NCBI RefSeq assembly: GCF_009932335.1
Contig: NZ_BLJF01000001.1
Coordinates: forward strand, 496,001 to 560,000
DNA length: 64,000 nucleotides
From: Pseudomonas asiatica
GTDB taxonomy: Bacteria; Pseudomonadota; Gammaproteobacteria; Pseudomonadales; Pseudomonadaceae
Reading direction: 5' to 3'
Shown: piece after piece, positions 8,157 to 17,519 of the stretch
Layout of the letters: each line of letters starts with the position of its first letter
How positions within the stretch are numbered: the stretch's first letter is position 1
The notes under the pieces: model-generated
The model's database searches: none
The model's input: only the letters and a program-made list of their open reading frames with translations
What the model was told of the DNA's origin: nothing
Translations under genes and position numbers: made by a program

Positions 8157-8981
8157 ATGGGCACCCTCTCGGTCAACCAGAACAAACTGCAAAAACGCCT
8201 GCGTCGTCTCGCCGGCGAAGCCATCACCGACTACAACATGATCGAGGATGGCGACAAGGTCATGGTCTGCCTGTCCGGCGGCAAGGACAGCTACACCATG
8301 CTCGACGTTCTGTTGCACCTGCAGAAGGTGGCACCGATCAAGTTCGAGATCGTCGCGGTGAACATGGACCAGAAGCAGCCGGGGTTCCCCGAGCATGTGC
8401 TGCCGGCCTACCTGAAGGAAGTGGGCGTCGAGTACCACATTGTCGAGAAGGACACCTATTCGGTGGTCAAGGAGCTTGTCCCCGAGGGCAAGACCACCTG
8501 CTCGCTGTGTTCGCGCCTGCGCCGTGGCACCCTGTACACCTTTGCCGACGAAATCGGCGCGACCAAGATGGCGCTGGGGCACCACCGCGACGATATCGTC
8601 GAAACCTTCTTCCTCAACATGTTCTTCAACGGTGCGCTCAAGGGCATGCCGCCGAAGCTGCGTGCCGACGATGGCCGCAACGTGGTGATCCGCCCGCTGG
8701 CCTACTGCAGCGAGAAGGATATCCAGGCCTACTCGGACATGAAGGAATTCCCGATCATCCCGTGCAACCTGTGCGGTTCGCAGGAAAACCTGCAGCGCCA
8801 GGTGGTCAAGGACATGCTGGTGGAGTGGGAGCGCAAGCACCCGGGGCGTACCGAGAGCATCTTCCGCGCCCTGCAGAACGTGGCACCGTCGCAGTTGGCC
8901 GACCGCAACCTGTTCGACTTCACCAGCCTGAAGATCGACGAGAACGCCACCCCACGTTTCCTTGACGTGCTGAACATCTGA
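8157..8981 (+). CDS. ttcA: TtcA, tRNA 2-thiocytidine synthetase
   Basis: A 274-residue PP-loop ATPase. SGGKDS (residues 40-45) is the ATP-adenylation loop. CSLCSRLRR (about 115-118) supplies the CxxC pair that holds an iron-sulfur cluster, with a third cysteine in the later CNLC. The enzyme thiolates cytidine 32 of certain tRNAs. The start [10 protein letters not shown] is the usual family start; an upstream in-frame ATG at 8130 would add nine unrelated residues. The next gene begins four bases after the stop, so the two are probably co-transcribed. Confidence 0.95.
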   Translation: MGTLSVNQNKLQKRLRRLAGEAITDYNMIEDGDKVMVCLSGGKDSYTMLDVLLHLQKVAPIKFEIVAVNMDQKQPGFPEHVLPAYLKEVGVEYHIVEKDTYSVVKELVPEGKTTCSLCSRLRRGTLYTFADEIGATKMALGHHRDDIVETFFLNMFFNGALKGMPPKLRADDGRNVVIRPLAYCSEKDIQAYSDMKEFPIIPCNLCGSQENLQRQVVKDMLVEWERKHPGRTESIFRALQNVAPSQLADRNLFDFTSLKIDENATPRFLDVLNI

Positions 8982-8985
8982 GCCC

Positions 8986-9657
8986 ATGCGCGATTACCAG
9001 TGGTTGCACGAGTACTGCCTGAACCGCTTCGGCTCGGCCCAGGCCCTGGAGGCCTTCCTGCCGCAGCCGCGCACACCCGCACAACTGCGTGATATCAGTG
9101 ACGACCGCTACCTGTCGACCTTGGCCCTGCGCGTGTTCCGCGCCGGGCTCAAGCACAGCCTGGTGGATGCCAAGTGGCCGGCGTTCGAGCAGGTGTTCTT
9201 CGGCTTCGACCCGGAGAAGGTGGTATTGATGGGCGCCGAGCACCTCGAGCGGCTGATGCACGACGAGCGCATCATCCGCCACCTGGGCAAGCTCAAGAGC
9301 GTGCCGCGCAATGCGCAGATGGTTCTTGACGTGGCCAAGGAGAAGGGCAGTTTCGGCGCCTTCATCGCCGACTGGCCGGTGACCGACATCGTCGGTTTGT
9401 GGAAATACCTGGCCAAACACGGCAACCAGCTGGGCGGGTTGTCGGCACCGCGCTTCCTGCGCATGGTCGGCAAGGACACGTTCATCCCTACCGATGACAT
9501 GGCTGCGGCGTTGATTGCGCAGAAGGTGATCGACAAACCGCCGACCAGCCAGCGGGACCTGGCCTTGGTGCAGCAGGCGTTCAACCAGTGGCATGCCGAG
9601 AGTGGGCGGCCGCTGTGCCAGTTGTCGGTGATGCTGGCGCATACCGTCAACCATTGA
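8986..9657 (+). CDS. DNA-3-methyladenine glycosylase I family protein
   Basis: A 223-residue helical protein resembling the Tag family (adenine glycosylase fold). The relevant segment is RYLSTLALRVFRAGLKHSL with DAKWPAFEQVFFGFDP (about residues 40-75), matching the region where Tag has its aromatic base pocket. Tag enzymes excise 3-methyladenine from alkylated DNA. It lacks the obvious C-terminal Cys/His zinc set of E. coli Tag as far as I can see, so it may be a diverged subfamily. It sits four bases after ttcA and likely shares its transcript. Confidence 0.75.
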   Translation: MRDYQWLHEYCLNRFGSAQALEAFLPQPRTPAQLRDISDDRYLSTLALRVFRAGLKHSLVDAKWPAFEQVFFGFDPEKVVLMGAEHLERLMHDERIIRHLGKLKSVPRNAQMVLDVAKEKGSFGAFIADWPVTDIVGLWKYLAKHGNQLGGLSAPRFLRMVGKDTFIPTDDMAAALIAQKVIDKPPTSQRDLALVQQAFNQWHAESGRPLCQLSVMLAHTVNH

Positions 9658-9660
9658 GAT

Positions 9661-9784
9661 TTTGGGGCTGCTTTGCAGCCCAATCGCCGGCAAGCCAGCT
9701 CCCACAGGTACAGCACAGGTCTCAAGCCTTGCGCTGTACCTGTGGGAGCTGGCTTGCCGGCGATTGGGCCGCAAAGCGGCCCCC
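9661..9784. repeat. REP pair, long inverted repeat
   Basis: Two arms, each GGGGC-TGCTTTGCAGCCC-type outer part plus GCCGGCAAGCCAGCTCCCACAG inner part, face each other across about 30 bases. It lies between two convergent genes and could act as a bidirectional terminator. Confidence 0.85.
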
Positions 9785-9789
9785 GGATA

Positions 9790-11151
<1,362 letters not shown>

Positions 11152-11236
11152 GTCGGGTCGCATCCAGCAGGGTGTGGCGGCTATTCTAACCGCAGCGACT
11201 GACCAATTTGCTTTAAAACTCGAGAAGGATTGACCC

Positions 11237-11701
11237 ATGGCAAGGCGTCTGGCAGCAGTACTGGCCATCACCGCGAGCCTGTTGCTCGGTGGTTGCGGTG
11301 CCGATTATGGCGTGGACCAACACGGTAATACGGTTAAGGCCGAACAGATCGACGGGCACTGGCTGGTGCTCAACTACTGGGCCGAATGGTGCGGGCCGTG
11401 CCGTACCGAAATCCCTGAACTGAACGCGGCAGCCAAGCAGTGGGCGGCCGATGGTATCAAGGTGGTGGGGGTGAACTTCGATGGCTTGCAAGGGCAGGAG
11501 CTGAAGCAGGCTGCCGAAACCCTGGGGATCGCTTTCACCGTATTGGCGCAGGACCCGGCCGAGCGCTATGACCTGCCACGTAGCGAGGCATTGCCGGTGA
11601 CCTACATCATCGATGACAAGGGCAAGGTGCGGGAGCAACTTATGGGCGAGCAGACCCTGGAAGGGCTGCAGGCCAAGATCAAGGCGCTGAAGGGCGCCTG
11701 A
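11237..11701 (+). CDS. TlpA-like thiol-disulfide lipoprotein
   Basis: A 154-residue thioredoxin-fold protein exported as a lipoprotein: the signal peptide ends in LLLGGC with the lipidated cysteine near residue 20. The active site is WCGPC (about residues 52-56) and the cis-proline lies in ALPVTYIID (about 116-124). Proteins of the TlpA/ResA group reduce or isomerise disulfides in the periplasm, often for cytochrome maturation. It is divergent from arsC and precedes a REP pair. The specific partner is unknown. Confidence 0.88.
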   Translation: MARRLAAVLAITASLLLGGCGADYGVDQHGNTVKAEQIDGHWLVLNYWAEWCGPCRTEIPELNAAAKQWAADGIKVVGVNFDGLQGQELKQAAETLGIAFTVLAQDPAERYDLPRSEALPVTYIIDDKGKVREQLMGEQTLEGLQAKIKALKGA

Positions 11702-11705
11702 TGCA

Positions 11706-11812
11706 TTTTGGGGCTGCTTTGCAGCCCATCGCGACACAAGGCCGCTCCTAGAGGAGATCGCATCCCATGTAGGAGCGGCCTTGTGCCGCGATGGGCCGCA
11801 AAGCGGCCCCGG
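11706..11812. repeat. REP pair, CGACACAAGGCCGCTCCTA family
   Basis: Two inverted arms built on GGGGCTGCTTTGCAGCCC / GGGCCGCAAAGCGGCCCC outer parts and CGCGACACAAGGCCGCTCC inner parts. It separates two convergent genes. Confidence 0.85.
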
Positions 11813-11818
11813 CAATAT

Positions 11819-12223
11819 TCAGCCTTCCTCAGGCCAGAAGCGCAGCGGCTTGCCTTCGGCCGGCCAGAAACGCATCTGCTCGATAGGCGACACATCCCAG
11901 CGCTGCACTGTTTCCAGCGCCTGCAGGAAGCGTTTTTCCTGTTCCATCAACGCCGGCGCACAGAGCTTACGGGTCTTGCCGACCTTGCCGAAGCTGAGGT
12001 GCTCGCCGTCCAGTGTGTATGGCGCGAACCAGTGGTTGCAGCCGCCATTGCCATAGGCACGGCCATCGCTGGCCAAGGTCAGGGTCAGGTGGCTGTAGTC
12101 GATCAGCGGCCGTTCGCCAATCCACTCCAGCACATAGCTGCGCTCCTGCTGCAGCTTGGAAGGTTCTGCGGCGCAGCCGAGCAGGCCGGTGGCAATCAGC
12201 ACGCCGGTCAGCAGATTTTTCAC
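11819..12223 (-). CDS. META-domain lipoprotein (HslJ-like)
   Basis: A 134-residue protein starting at GTG 12223, which has AGGAGAG upstream and overlaps the stop of the preceding gene (GTGA). The signal peptide ends with a lipobox, GLLGC (cysteine near residue 17). The mature domain shows META/HslJ features: YGNGGCNHWFAPYTLDG (about residues 57-73) and MEQEKRFLQALETVQRWDV (about 93-111). META domains occur in heat-shock-linked and novobiocin-resistance-linked outer membrane proteins, without a known enzymatic activity. Confidence 0.8.
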   Translation of the reverse strand: MKNLLTGVLIATGLLGCAAEPSKLQQERSYVLEWIGERPLIDYSHLTLTLASDGRAYGNGGCNHWFAPYTLDGEHLSFGKVGKTRKLCAPALMEQEKRFLQALETVQRWDVSPIEQMRFWPAEGKPLRFWPEEG

Positions 12224-12657
12224 TCGGCGCTCTCCTGGCAACGCGGGCACAAGTGTTTTTCGCCACGGCTGGCCCAGCCCAGCTCGGCAACGCGCGCGCT
12301 GGCGGCAGGCTGGCGGGCTTTCTTGCCCAGCTTGGCGTCCACCGCGAACTCGAAGTCCAGCACGGCGTCGCAGCTGTCGCACGCGACCTGCCAGGTGAGG
12401 ATTTCCAGCTCGTTGAACACCGGGCCGCTGGCCACGGCAACCCACTGGCCGCGCGGGTTGATCAGGTGGCGCACGCTCTCCACTGTCAGGCGCATGGACA
12501 AGTCCTTGCTGCCCTTGAGGGTGACCAGCAGGGTGTCGCCTTTGTGCATCGAGCCGCCGTTGCCGGTGACCTGGTAGCGGCCCGGCACCAGGGCGCGGCA
12601 CTCGATCAGGGTATGTTGCGGGTTGAAAAGGGTGTAGCGGAAATCGTGCTCGACCAT
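12220..12657 (-). CDS. Uncharacterised protein with C-terminal zinc-ribbon-like cysteines
   Basis: A 145-residue protein I do not recognise. Two cysteine pairs, CDSC (about residues 93-96) and CPRC near the C-terminus (about 138-141), are spaced like a zinc ribbon. The N-terminal two thirds look beta-rich, with no membrane helix or signal peptide. GGAGG stands just before the ATG. It overlaps the META lipoprotein gene by four bases, so the two are translated together, and it follows ldhA by 31 bases. Zinc binding is inferred from spacing alone. Confidence 0.65.
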   Translation of the reverse strand: MVEHDFRYTLFNPQHTLIECRALVPGRYQVTGNGGSMHKGDTLLVTLKGSKDLSMRLTVESVRHLINPRGQWVAVASGPVFNELEILTWQVACDSCDAVLDFEFAVDAKLGKKARQPAASARVAELGWASRGEKHLCPRCQESAE

Positions 12658-12688
12658 GGGTCCTCCAGAAATGCCGCGTATCCTAGCA

Positions 12689-13678
12689 CTAACCCATCAC
12701 CAGATTCTGTGGATTGCCTGCCGCCCAGCGGTTGATGTTGTCCAGCGTGGTCGCGGCGATGGCATCCAGTGCCTCGCGGGTAAGGAACGCCTGGTGGGCA
12801 GTGATGATCACGTTGGGGAAGGTCAGCAGACGGGCCAGCACGTCGTCCTGCAGCGGCAGGTCGGAGCGGTCCTCGAAGAACAGCTGGGCTTCTTCTTCGT
12901 ATACGTCCAGGCCGAGGTAGCCGAGCTGGCCGCTCTTCAGCGCATCAATAAGCGCCGGGGTGTCGACCAGCGCCCCGCGGCCGGTGTTGATCAACATGGT
13001 GCCGGGCTGCAACTGGGCCAGGCTTTGTGCATTGATCAGGTGCCGGGTGTGCTCGGTCAACGGGCAGTGCAGGCTGATGACGCGGGATTCGCGCAGCAAC
13101 TCGGGCAATGGCAGGTAGCGCGCGCCCAAGGCCAGCAACTCGGGGTTGGGGTAGGGGTCATAAGCCAGTAACTGGCAGCCGAAACCAGCCATGATGCGAG
13201 CAAAGGCTGTGCCGATCTGGCCGGTACCGACCACGCCGACGGTCTTGCCGTGCAGGTCGAAGCCGGTCAGCCCGTGCAGGGTGAAGTCACCCTCGCGGGT
13301 GCGGTTGTAGGCCCGGTGCAGGCGCCGGTTCAGGGCCAGGATCAGCGCCACGGCGTGTTCGGCCACGGCGTGCGGCGAGTAGGCCGGCACTCGCACTACG
13401 GTCAGGCCCAGGCGCTGGGCGGCGGCCAGGTCGACATGGTTGTAGCCGGCCGAGCGCAGGGCGACCAGGCGCGTGCCGCCTGCGGCCAGGCGCTGCAGCA
13501 CCTGGGCGTCGAGCTCGTCATTGATGAAGGCGCAGACCACCTCGTAGCCATCGGCCAGGGCAGCGGTGTCGAGGGTCAGGCGGGCGGGCTGGAAGTGCAG
13601 GTCCAGGGTGGTGCCGCTGGCGGCACGGGTGAAGCTTTCCTGGTCGTAGTGCTGGCTGCTGAACAACAGGGCGCGCAT
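12689..13678 (-). CDS. ldhA: D-lactate dehydrogenase (2-hydroxyacid dehydrogenase family)
   Basis: A 329-residue NAD-dependent D-2-hydroxyacid dehydrogenase. VGTGQIGTAFARIMAGFG (about residues 149-166) is the nucleotide loop. ALRSAGYNHVDL (about 73-84) holds the substrate arginine region, and TAHQAFLT (about 293-300) supplies the catalytic histidine. The length and N-terminal pattern match fermentative D-LDH that reduces pyruvate to D-lactate. It lies downstream of gacS on the same strand but is separated by a REP pair, so separate expression is likely. Other 2-ketoacids as substrate cannot be excluded. Confidence 0.88.
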   Translation of the reverse strand: MRALLFSSQHYDQESFTRAASGTTLDLHFQPARLTLDTAALADGYEVVCAFINDELDAQVLQRLAAGGTRLVALRSAGYNHVDLAAAQRLGLTVVRVPAYSPHAVAEHAVALILALNRRLHRAYNRTREGDFTLHGLTGFDLHGKTVGVVGTGQIGTAFARIMAGFGCQLLAYDPYPNPELLALGARYLPLPELLRESRVISLHCPLTEHTRHLINAQSLAQLQPGTMLINTGRGALVDTPALIDALKSGQLGYLGLDVYEEEAQLFFEDRSDLPLQDDVLARLLTFPNVIITAHQAFLTREALDAIAATTLDNINRWAAGNPQNLVMG

Positions 13679-13742
13679 GGTGGGGCTTCCTTTGCAGTGG
13701 TCTGGGGATTGTAGCCAGCGGGTTGAAAGGGGTGTTGACCTG

Positions 13743-13842
13743 GACCGGCCCTATCGCCGGCAAGCCAGCTCCCACAGGTACAACACAGCCTTCAAGAGCA
13801 GTGATTTCCTGTGGGAGCTGGCTTGCCGGCGATAGGGCCGGT
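13743..13842. repeat. REP pair between gacS and ldhA
   Basis: Two near-perfect inverted arms (CCGGCCCTATCGCCGGCAAG and its complement) flank about 35 bases. The right arm ends four bases before the gacS stop. Confidence 0.85.
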
Positions 13843-13846
13843 GAGG

Positions 13847-16603
13847 TCAGGCGCTCAATCTGGCCTGCGCCGCCAGGCGGTTGATCGCCGCATCCAGTTC
13901 GTCCAGTGCCAGTTGTGCCAGCGGGTTTTCCTGCTTGAGCAAGGTTTCGCTGCGCTGGCACGCGGCCCGCAACTGCGGTACGCCGCAATAACGCGAGGCG
14001 CCGTTCAGGCGGTGCACCTGTTCGATCAGGCGGTTGCGGTCGTCGGCCTCGCGGGCGGCACGTATGGCTTCGCGGTCGGCTTCCAGCGAGCTCAGCAGCA
14101 TGCTCAGCATATCGGCCGCCAGGTCCGCTTTGCCGGCGGCCAGGCGCAGGCCTTCCTCAGGGTCCAGCACCTTCAGGTCATCACCGTTGGCCAGTTGCTC
14201 GGCCAGGCGTTCCTGCTCTGGCGCACCCAGGCTCAGGCCGGTCCATTTCATTACCACCTGGGCCAGCTGCCGTTCGCTGATCGGCTTGGTCAGGTAGTCG
14301 TCCATGCCTCCGTGCAGCAACGCGCGTTTCTCGTTGGCCATGGCGTGGGCGGTGAGGGCGACTATCGGCAACGGGTTGCCACTTTGGGTGTTTTCCCACA
14401 GGCGGATCTGCTCGGTACAGGCGCGGCCGTCCATGCCGGGCATCTGCACGTCCATCAGCACCAGGTCGAACGGTTCGTCCTGTACCGCCTGTACTGCCGC
14501 ATAGCCGTTGTCGACGGCCAGCACCTCGGCGCCCAGGTCTTCGAGCAGGGTCTGCACCAGCAGCAGGTTGGCGGGGTTGTCGTCGACGCAGAGGATCTTC
14601 GGCTGACGCTGGCCGTTGATGCTGTTCACCTCGCCCTGCGGGCGGCGTGGTTGTACCAGTTCCAGCAACAGGCGGCGCAGTTTGCGCGTGCAGGTCGGCT
14701 TGGACAGCAACTGGCCATGGCCGTTGGGCAGGTACGGGTGGTACAGCGCCTGCTCGGTGGTCGGGCACAGCACCACGCACTGGCAATGGTAGCGCTCGAG
14801 CTGCTGATGGTAATGGCCCAACTGCTCGGGCGACAGGTTGCCAAGGTTGGCCCCGAGCACGGCGAACTCGAACGGCAGGCCGGCCTGGCTGGCGGCTTGC
14901 ACGCCCTGCAGCAGTTGGTCGAAGGAGGCGAACAGGCTGACGCTGAGGCCGCAGTCTTCCAGCTGGTGCTCCAACGCCTGGCGCGCCAGTTCGTGGCCAT
15001 CGACGATGGCTGCGCGGCGGCCCAGCAGCGGTTGCAGCGGCAGCTCCTCGACACCATCGTGGGCCTTGGGCAGGTTGAGGCTGATCCAGAACTGCGAGCC
15101 CTCGCCCGGGGTGCTGTCGACGCCGATTTCGCCGCCCATCTGTTCGATCAGGCGCTTGGAAATCACCAGCCCCAGGCCGGTGCCGCCAGGCTGGCGGGCC
15201 AGCGAGTTGTCGGCCTGGCTGAAGGCCTGGAACAGCGTACGCACATCCTGCGGCGACAAGCCGATGCCGGTGTCCTGCACGCTGATGCGCAGCTGCGCAC
15301 TGTCCTCGTGCTCATCTTCGAGCATGGCGCGTACGACGATGGTGCCCTCGCGGGTGAACTTGATTGCGTTGCTGACCAGGTTGGTAAGGATCTGCTTGAG
15401 CCGCAACGGGTCGCCGATCAGCGACGACGGGGTATCGCGGTAGATCAGGCTGAGCAGTTCCAGCTGCTTGGCGTGGGCGGCCGGGGCGAGGATGGTCAGG
15501 GTGTCCTGGATCAGGTCGCGCAGGTTGAAGGGGATGCTGTCGAGCACCAGCTTGCCGGCCTCGATCTTGGAGAAGTCGAGGATCTCGTTGATGATCCCGA
15601 GCAGGTTGTCGGCAGACTTCTCGATGGTGCTCAGGTAGTCGAGCTGGCGCGGTGTCAGCTCGCTTTTTTGCAGCAGGTGGGTGAAACCGAGGATGCCGTT
15701 GAGCGGGGTGCGGATTTCGTGGCTCATGTTGGCCAGGAATTCCGACTTGATGCGGCTGGCCTCCAAGGCTTCCTTGCGCGCCATGTCCAGCTCGATGTTC
15801 TGGATCTCGATGGTTTCTAGGTTCTGGCGTACGTCCTCGGTGGCCTGGTCGATGCTGTGCTGCAGCTCTTCGTGGGCGTTGTGCAAGGTTTCGGCCATAC
15901 GGTTGATGCCGCGCGCCAGCTCGTCAAGCTCGTGGCTGCCCATGGCCGGCAGGCGCTCCTCGAGGTGGCCGTCCTTGAGCTGGTTGACCGCATGCTTGAT
16001 GCGCTTGATCGGGTCGTTGATGGTGCGGCTCATGCGCAGTGCCAGCAGGCCGCTGAGCACCAGGCAGGCGAGAATCAGCAACAGGCTGGTGAACAGGTTG
16101 CGGTAGCCGCGCAGCAGGGTGCCGTCGTGGGACAGCTCGATCTCGACCCAGCCCAGCAGGCGTTCGGCTTCGGTCGGCACGGCATCGGTGGCCAGGTCGC
16201 GGTGGTGGCCGAACACTGGCATCAGATAGCGGGTGGCGTCATTGCCGCTGCGTTGCAGCAGTTGGGTGCCGGTGCCGCCGCTGGGCGGCTGGTTTAGCAT
16301 GCTCGGGCCGGCATGGGCCAGGCGCGTGCGGTCCGGGGCCAGGAAGGCGACTGCGCGCACATCGGCCTGCTCCAGTGTTTGTGCGGCAATGCGCTCAAGT
16401 TGTGCCGGTGCCAGCTTGGCCATGGCGGGCGCGGCCAACGGCGCCAGTTGCTCGGCGATCATCTTGCCGCGTTGCAGCAGCTGGGTGCGCAGGTCGTTCT
16501 GTTGCAGCCAGGTGAAGTAGCTACCCAGCACCAATGCCATCAGGCCGGCCGGCAGCAGGGCCAGCAGCAGGACCCGGCTGCGAATTCCCAAGCGATCGAG
16601 CAC
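13847..16603 (-). CDS. gacS: GacS hybrid sensor histidine kinase
   Basis: A 918-residue tripartite sensor. Membrane helix 1 is at about residues 9-30, a periplasmic sensor domain at 31-165, helix 2 at 170-190, and HAMP at about 190-243. The kinase domain has H295 in SHEIRTPLNG. An ATP-binding domain follows with GTGLGL, then a receiver with the aspartate of LVLMDVQMPGMDG, and a C-terminal HPt domain with the histidine in QVHRLNGASRYCG. GacS phosphorylates GacA, which drives the rsm small RNAs and thereby secondary metabolism, biofilm and exoenzymes. All domains appear intact. It is divergent from the PirR-like gene. Confidence 0.96.
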   Translation of the reverse strand: MLDRLGIRSRVLLLALLPAGLMALVLGSYFTWLQQNDLRTQLLQRGKMIAEQLAPLAAPAMAKLAPAQLERIAAQTLEQADVRAVAFLAPDRTRLAHAGPSMLNQPPSGGTGTQLLQRSGNDATRYLMPVFGHHRDLATDAVPTEAERLLGWVEIELSHDGTLLRGYRNLFTSLLLILACLVLSGLLALRMSRTINDPIKRIKHAVNQLKDGHLEERLPAMGSHELDELARGINRMAETLHNAHEELQHSIDQATEDVRQNLETIEIQNIELDMARKEALEASRIKSEFLANMSHEIRTPLNGILGFTHLLQKSELTPRQLDYLSTIEKSADNLLGIINEILDFSKIEAGKLVLDSIPFNLRDLIQDTLTILAPAAHAKQLELLSLIYRDTPSSLIGDPLRLKQILTNLVSNAIKFTREGTIVVRAMLEDEHEDSAQLRISVQDTGIGLSPQDVRTLFQAFSQADNSLARQPGGTGLGLVISKRLIEQMGGEIGVDSTPGEGSQFWISLNLPKAHDGVEELPLQPLLGRRAAIVDGHELARQALEHQLEDCGLSVSLFASFDQLLQGVQAASQAGLPFEFAVLGANLGNLSPEQLGHYHQQLERYHCQCVVLCPTTEQALYHPYLPNGHGQLLSKPTCTRKLRRLLLELVQPRRPQGEVNSINGQRQPKILCVDDNPANLLLVQTLLEDLGAEVLAVDNGYAAVQAVQDEPFDLVLMDVQMPGMDGRACTEQIRLWENTQSGNPLPIVALTAHAMANEKRALLHGGMDDYLTKPISERQLAQVVMKWTGLSLGAPEQERLAEQLANGDDLKVLDPEEGLRLAAGKADLAADMLSMLLSSLEADREAIRAAREADDRNRLIEQVHRLNGASRYCGVPQLRAACQRSETLLKQENPLAQLALDELDAAINRLAAQARLSA

Positions 16604-16796
16604 ACTTGCCTCCTGTCATGTGCCTGGACACCGTCAAGCGATGACGGCCAAGCCGGGAAGTTACTCCGCCTGCCGTGCTATTGCACCTCTTTAGTACGTG
16701 TTTTGTGCCCTTGCAGCGGCATTGGTCGCAGGGCGGTTGCCTGGCAGGCGCTGGATACTCAATAATCACGCAATTGAGAATGCATGGCAGTTGCCA

Positions 16797-17516
16797 ATGA
16801 ATCCTGTAGCTATTCACAACTCCAATATCCTCGCCATCGAGGATGATCCGGTCCTCGGTGCCTATCTGCACGAAGAGCTGCAGCGCGGCGGCTTCCAGGT
16901 GACCTGGTGCCGCAATGGCCTGGAGGGCCTGGAAACGGCGGGGCGCCATGCTTTCGACGTGGTGCTCATGGACATCCTGCTGCCCGGGCTAAACGGCCTG
17001 GATGCCCTGGCGCAGTTGCGCAAGCGCAGCGCCACGCCGGTGATCCTGATGTCGGCGCTAGGTGCCGAAGCCGACCGCATCAGCGGCTTCCAGCGTGGTG
17101 CCGACGACTACCTGCCCAAGCCGTTCAGCATGGCAGAGCTGCGGGTGCGCATCGAGGCTATCCTGCGCCGTGTGGCCCTCGAGCGGCGCCATCAAACTCC
17201 GCAGGTGCAGGACGGCAGTGGCGAGTTGCAATACGACGAGGCGCTGTGCGACGTGCGCCTGGATGGCCGCCTGGCCGGCCTGACACCCAGCGAATACCGC
17301 CTGCTCGACATTCTCAACCGCAACCTCGACGAAGTGCTGAGCAAGCCATTCCTTTACCAGCAAGTACTGCAGCGAGGCTATTCGCGGCATGACCGCAGCC
17401 TGGACATGCACGTCAGCCAGATACGCCGCAAGCTCAAGGGCATCGGCTATCACGAACGGCAGATCCGTACCGTGTGGGGCAAGGGCTACGTGCTCAGCGC
17501 CAGCGAGGCGGAGTAA
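16797..17516 (+). CDS. OmpR-family response regulator (PirR-like)
   Basis: A 239-residue OmpR/PhoB-type regulator. The receiver has the acidic pair in AIEDDPV, the phospho-acceptor aspartate in VVLMDILLPGLNG and the lysine in YLPKPFSM. A winged-helix domain follows from about residue 140. It is divergent from gacS and lies three bases upstream of a sensor kinase gene. The gacS-RR-HK-cysM order matches the pirR-pirS locus of P. aeruginosa, which controls the siderophore receptor pirA, but pirA is not present here. The start MNPVAIHN lacks a strong ribosome site. Confidence 0.85.
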   Translation: MNPVAIHNSNILAIEDDPVLGAYLHEELQRGGFQVTWCRNGLEGLETAGRHAFDVVLMDILLPGLNGLDALAQLRKRSATPVILMSALGAEADRISGFQRGADDYLPKPFSMAELRVRIEAILRRVALERRHQTPQVQDGSGELQYDEALCDVRLDGRLAGLTPSEYRLLDILNRNLDEVLSKPFLYQQVLQRGYSRHDRSLDMHVSQIRRKLKGIGYHERQIRTVWGKGYVLSASEAE

Positions 17517-17519
17517 CCC

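Noticed and set aside
13811..15820. A 669-residue ORF opposite gacS
   Set aside because: It is a shadow of the gacS reading frame in GC-rich DNA, with typical Gln/Gly/Val/His-rich shadow composition and no family motif.
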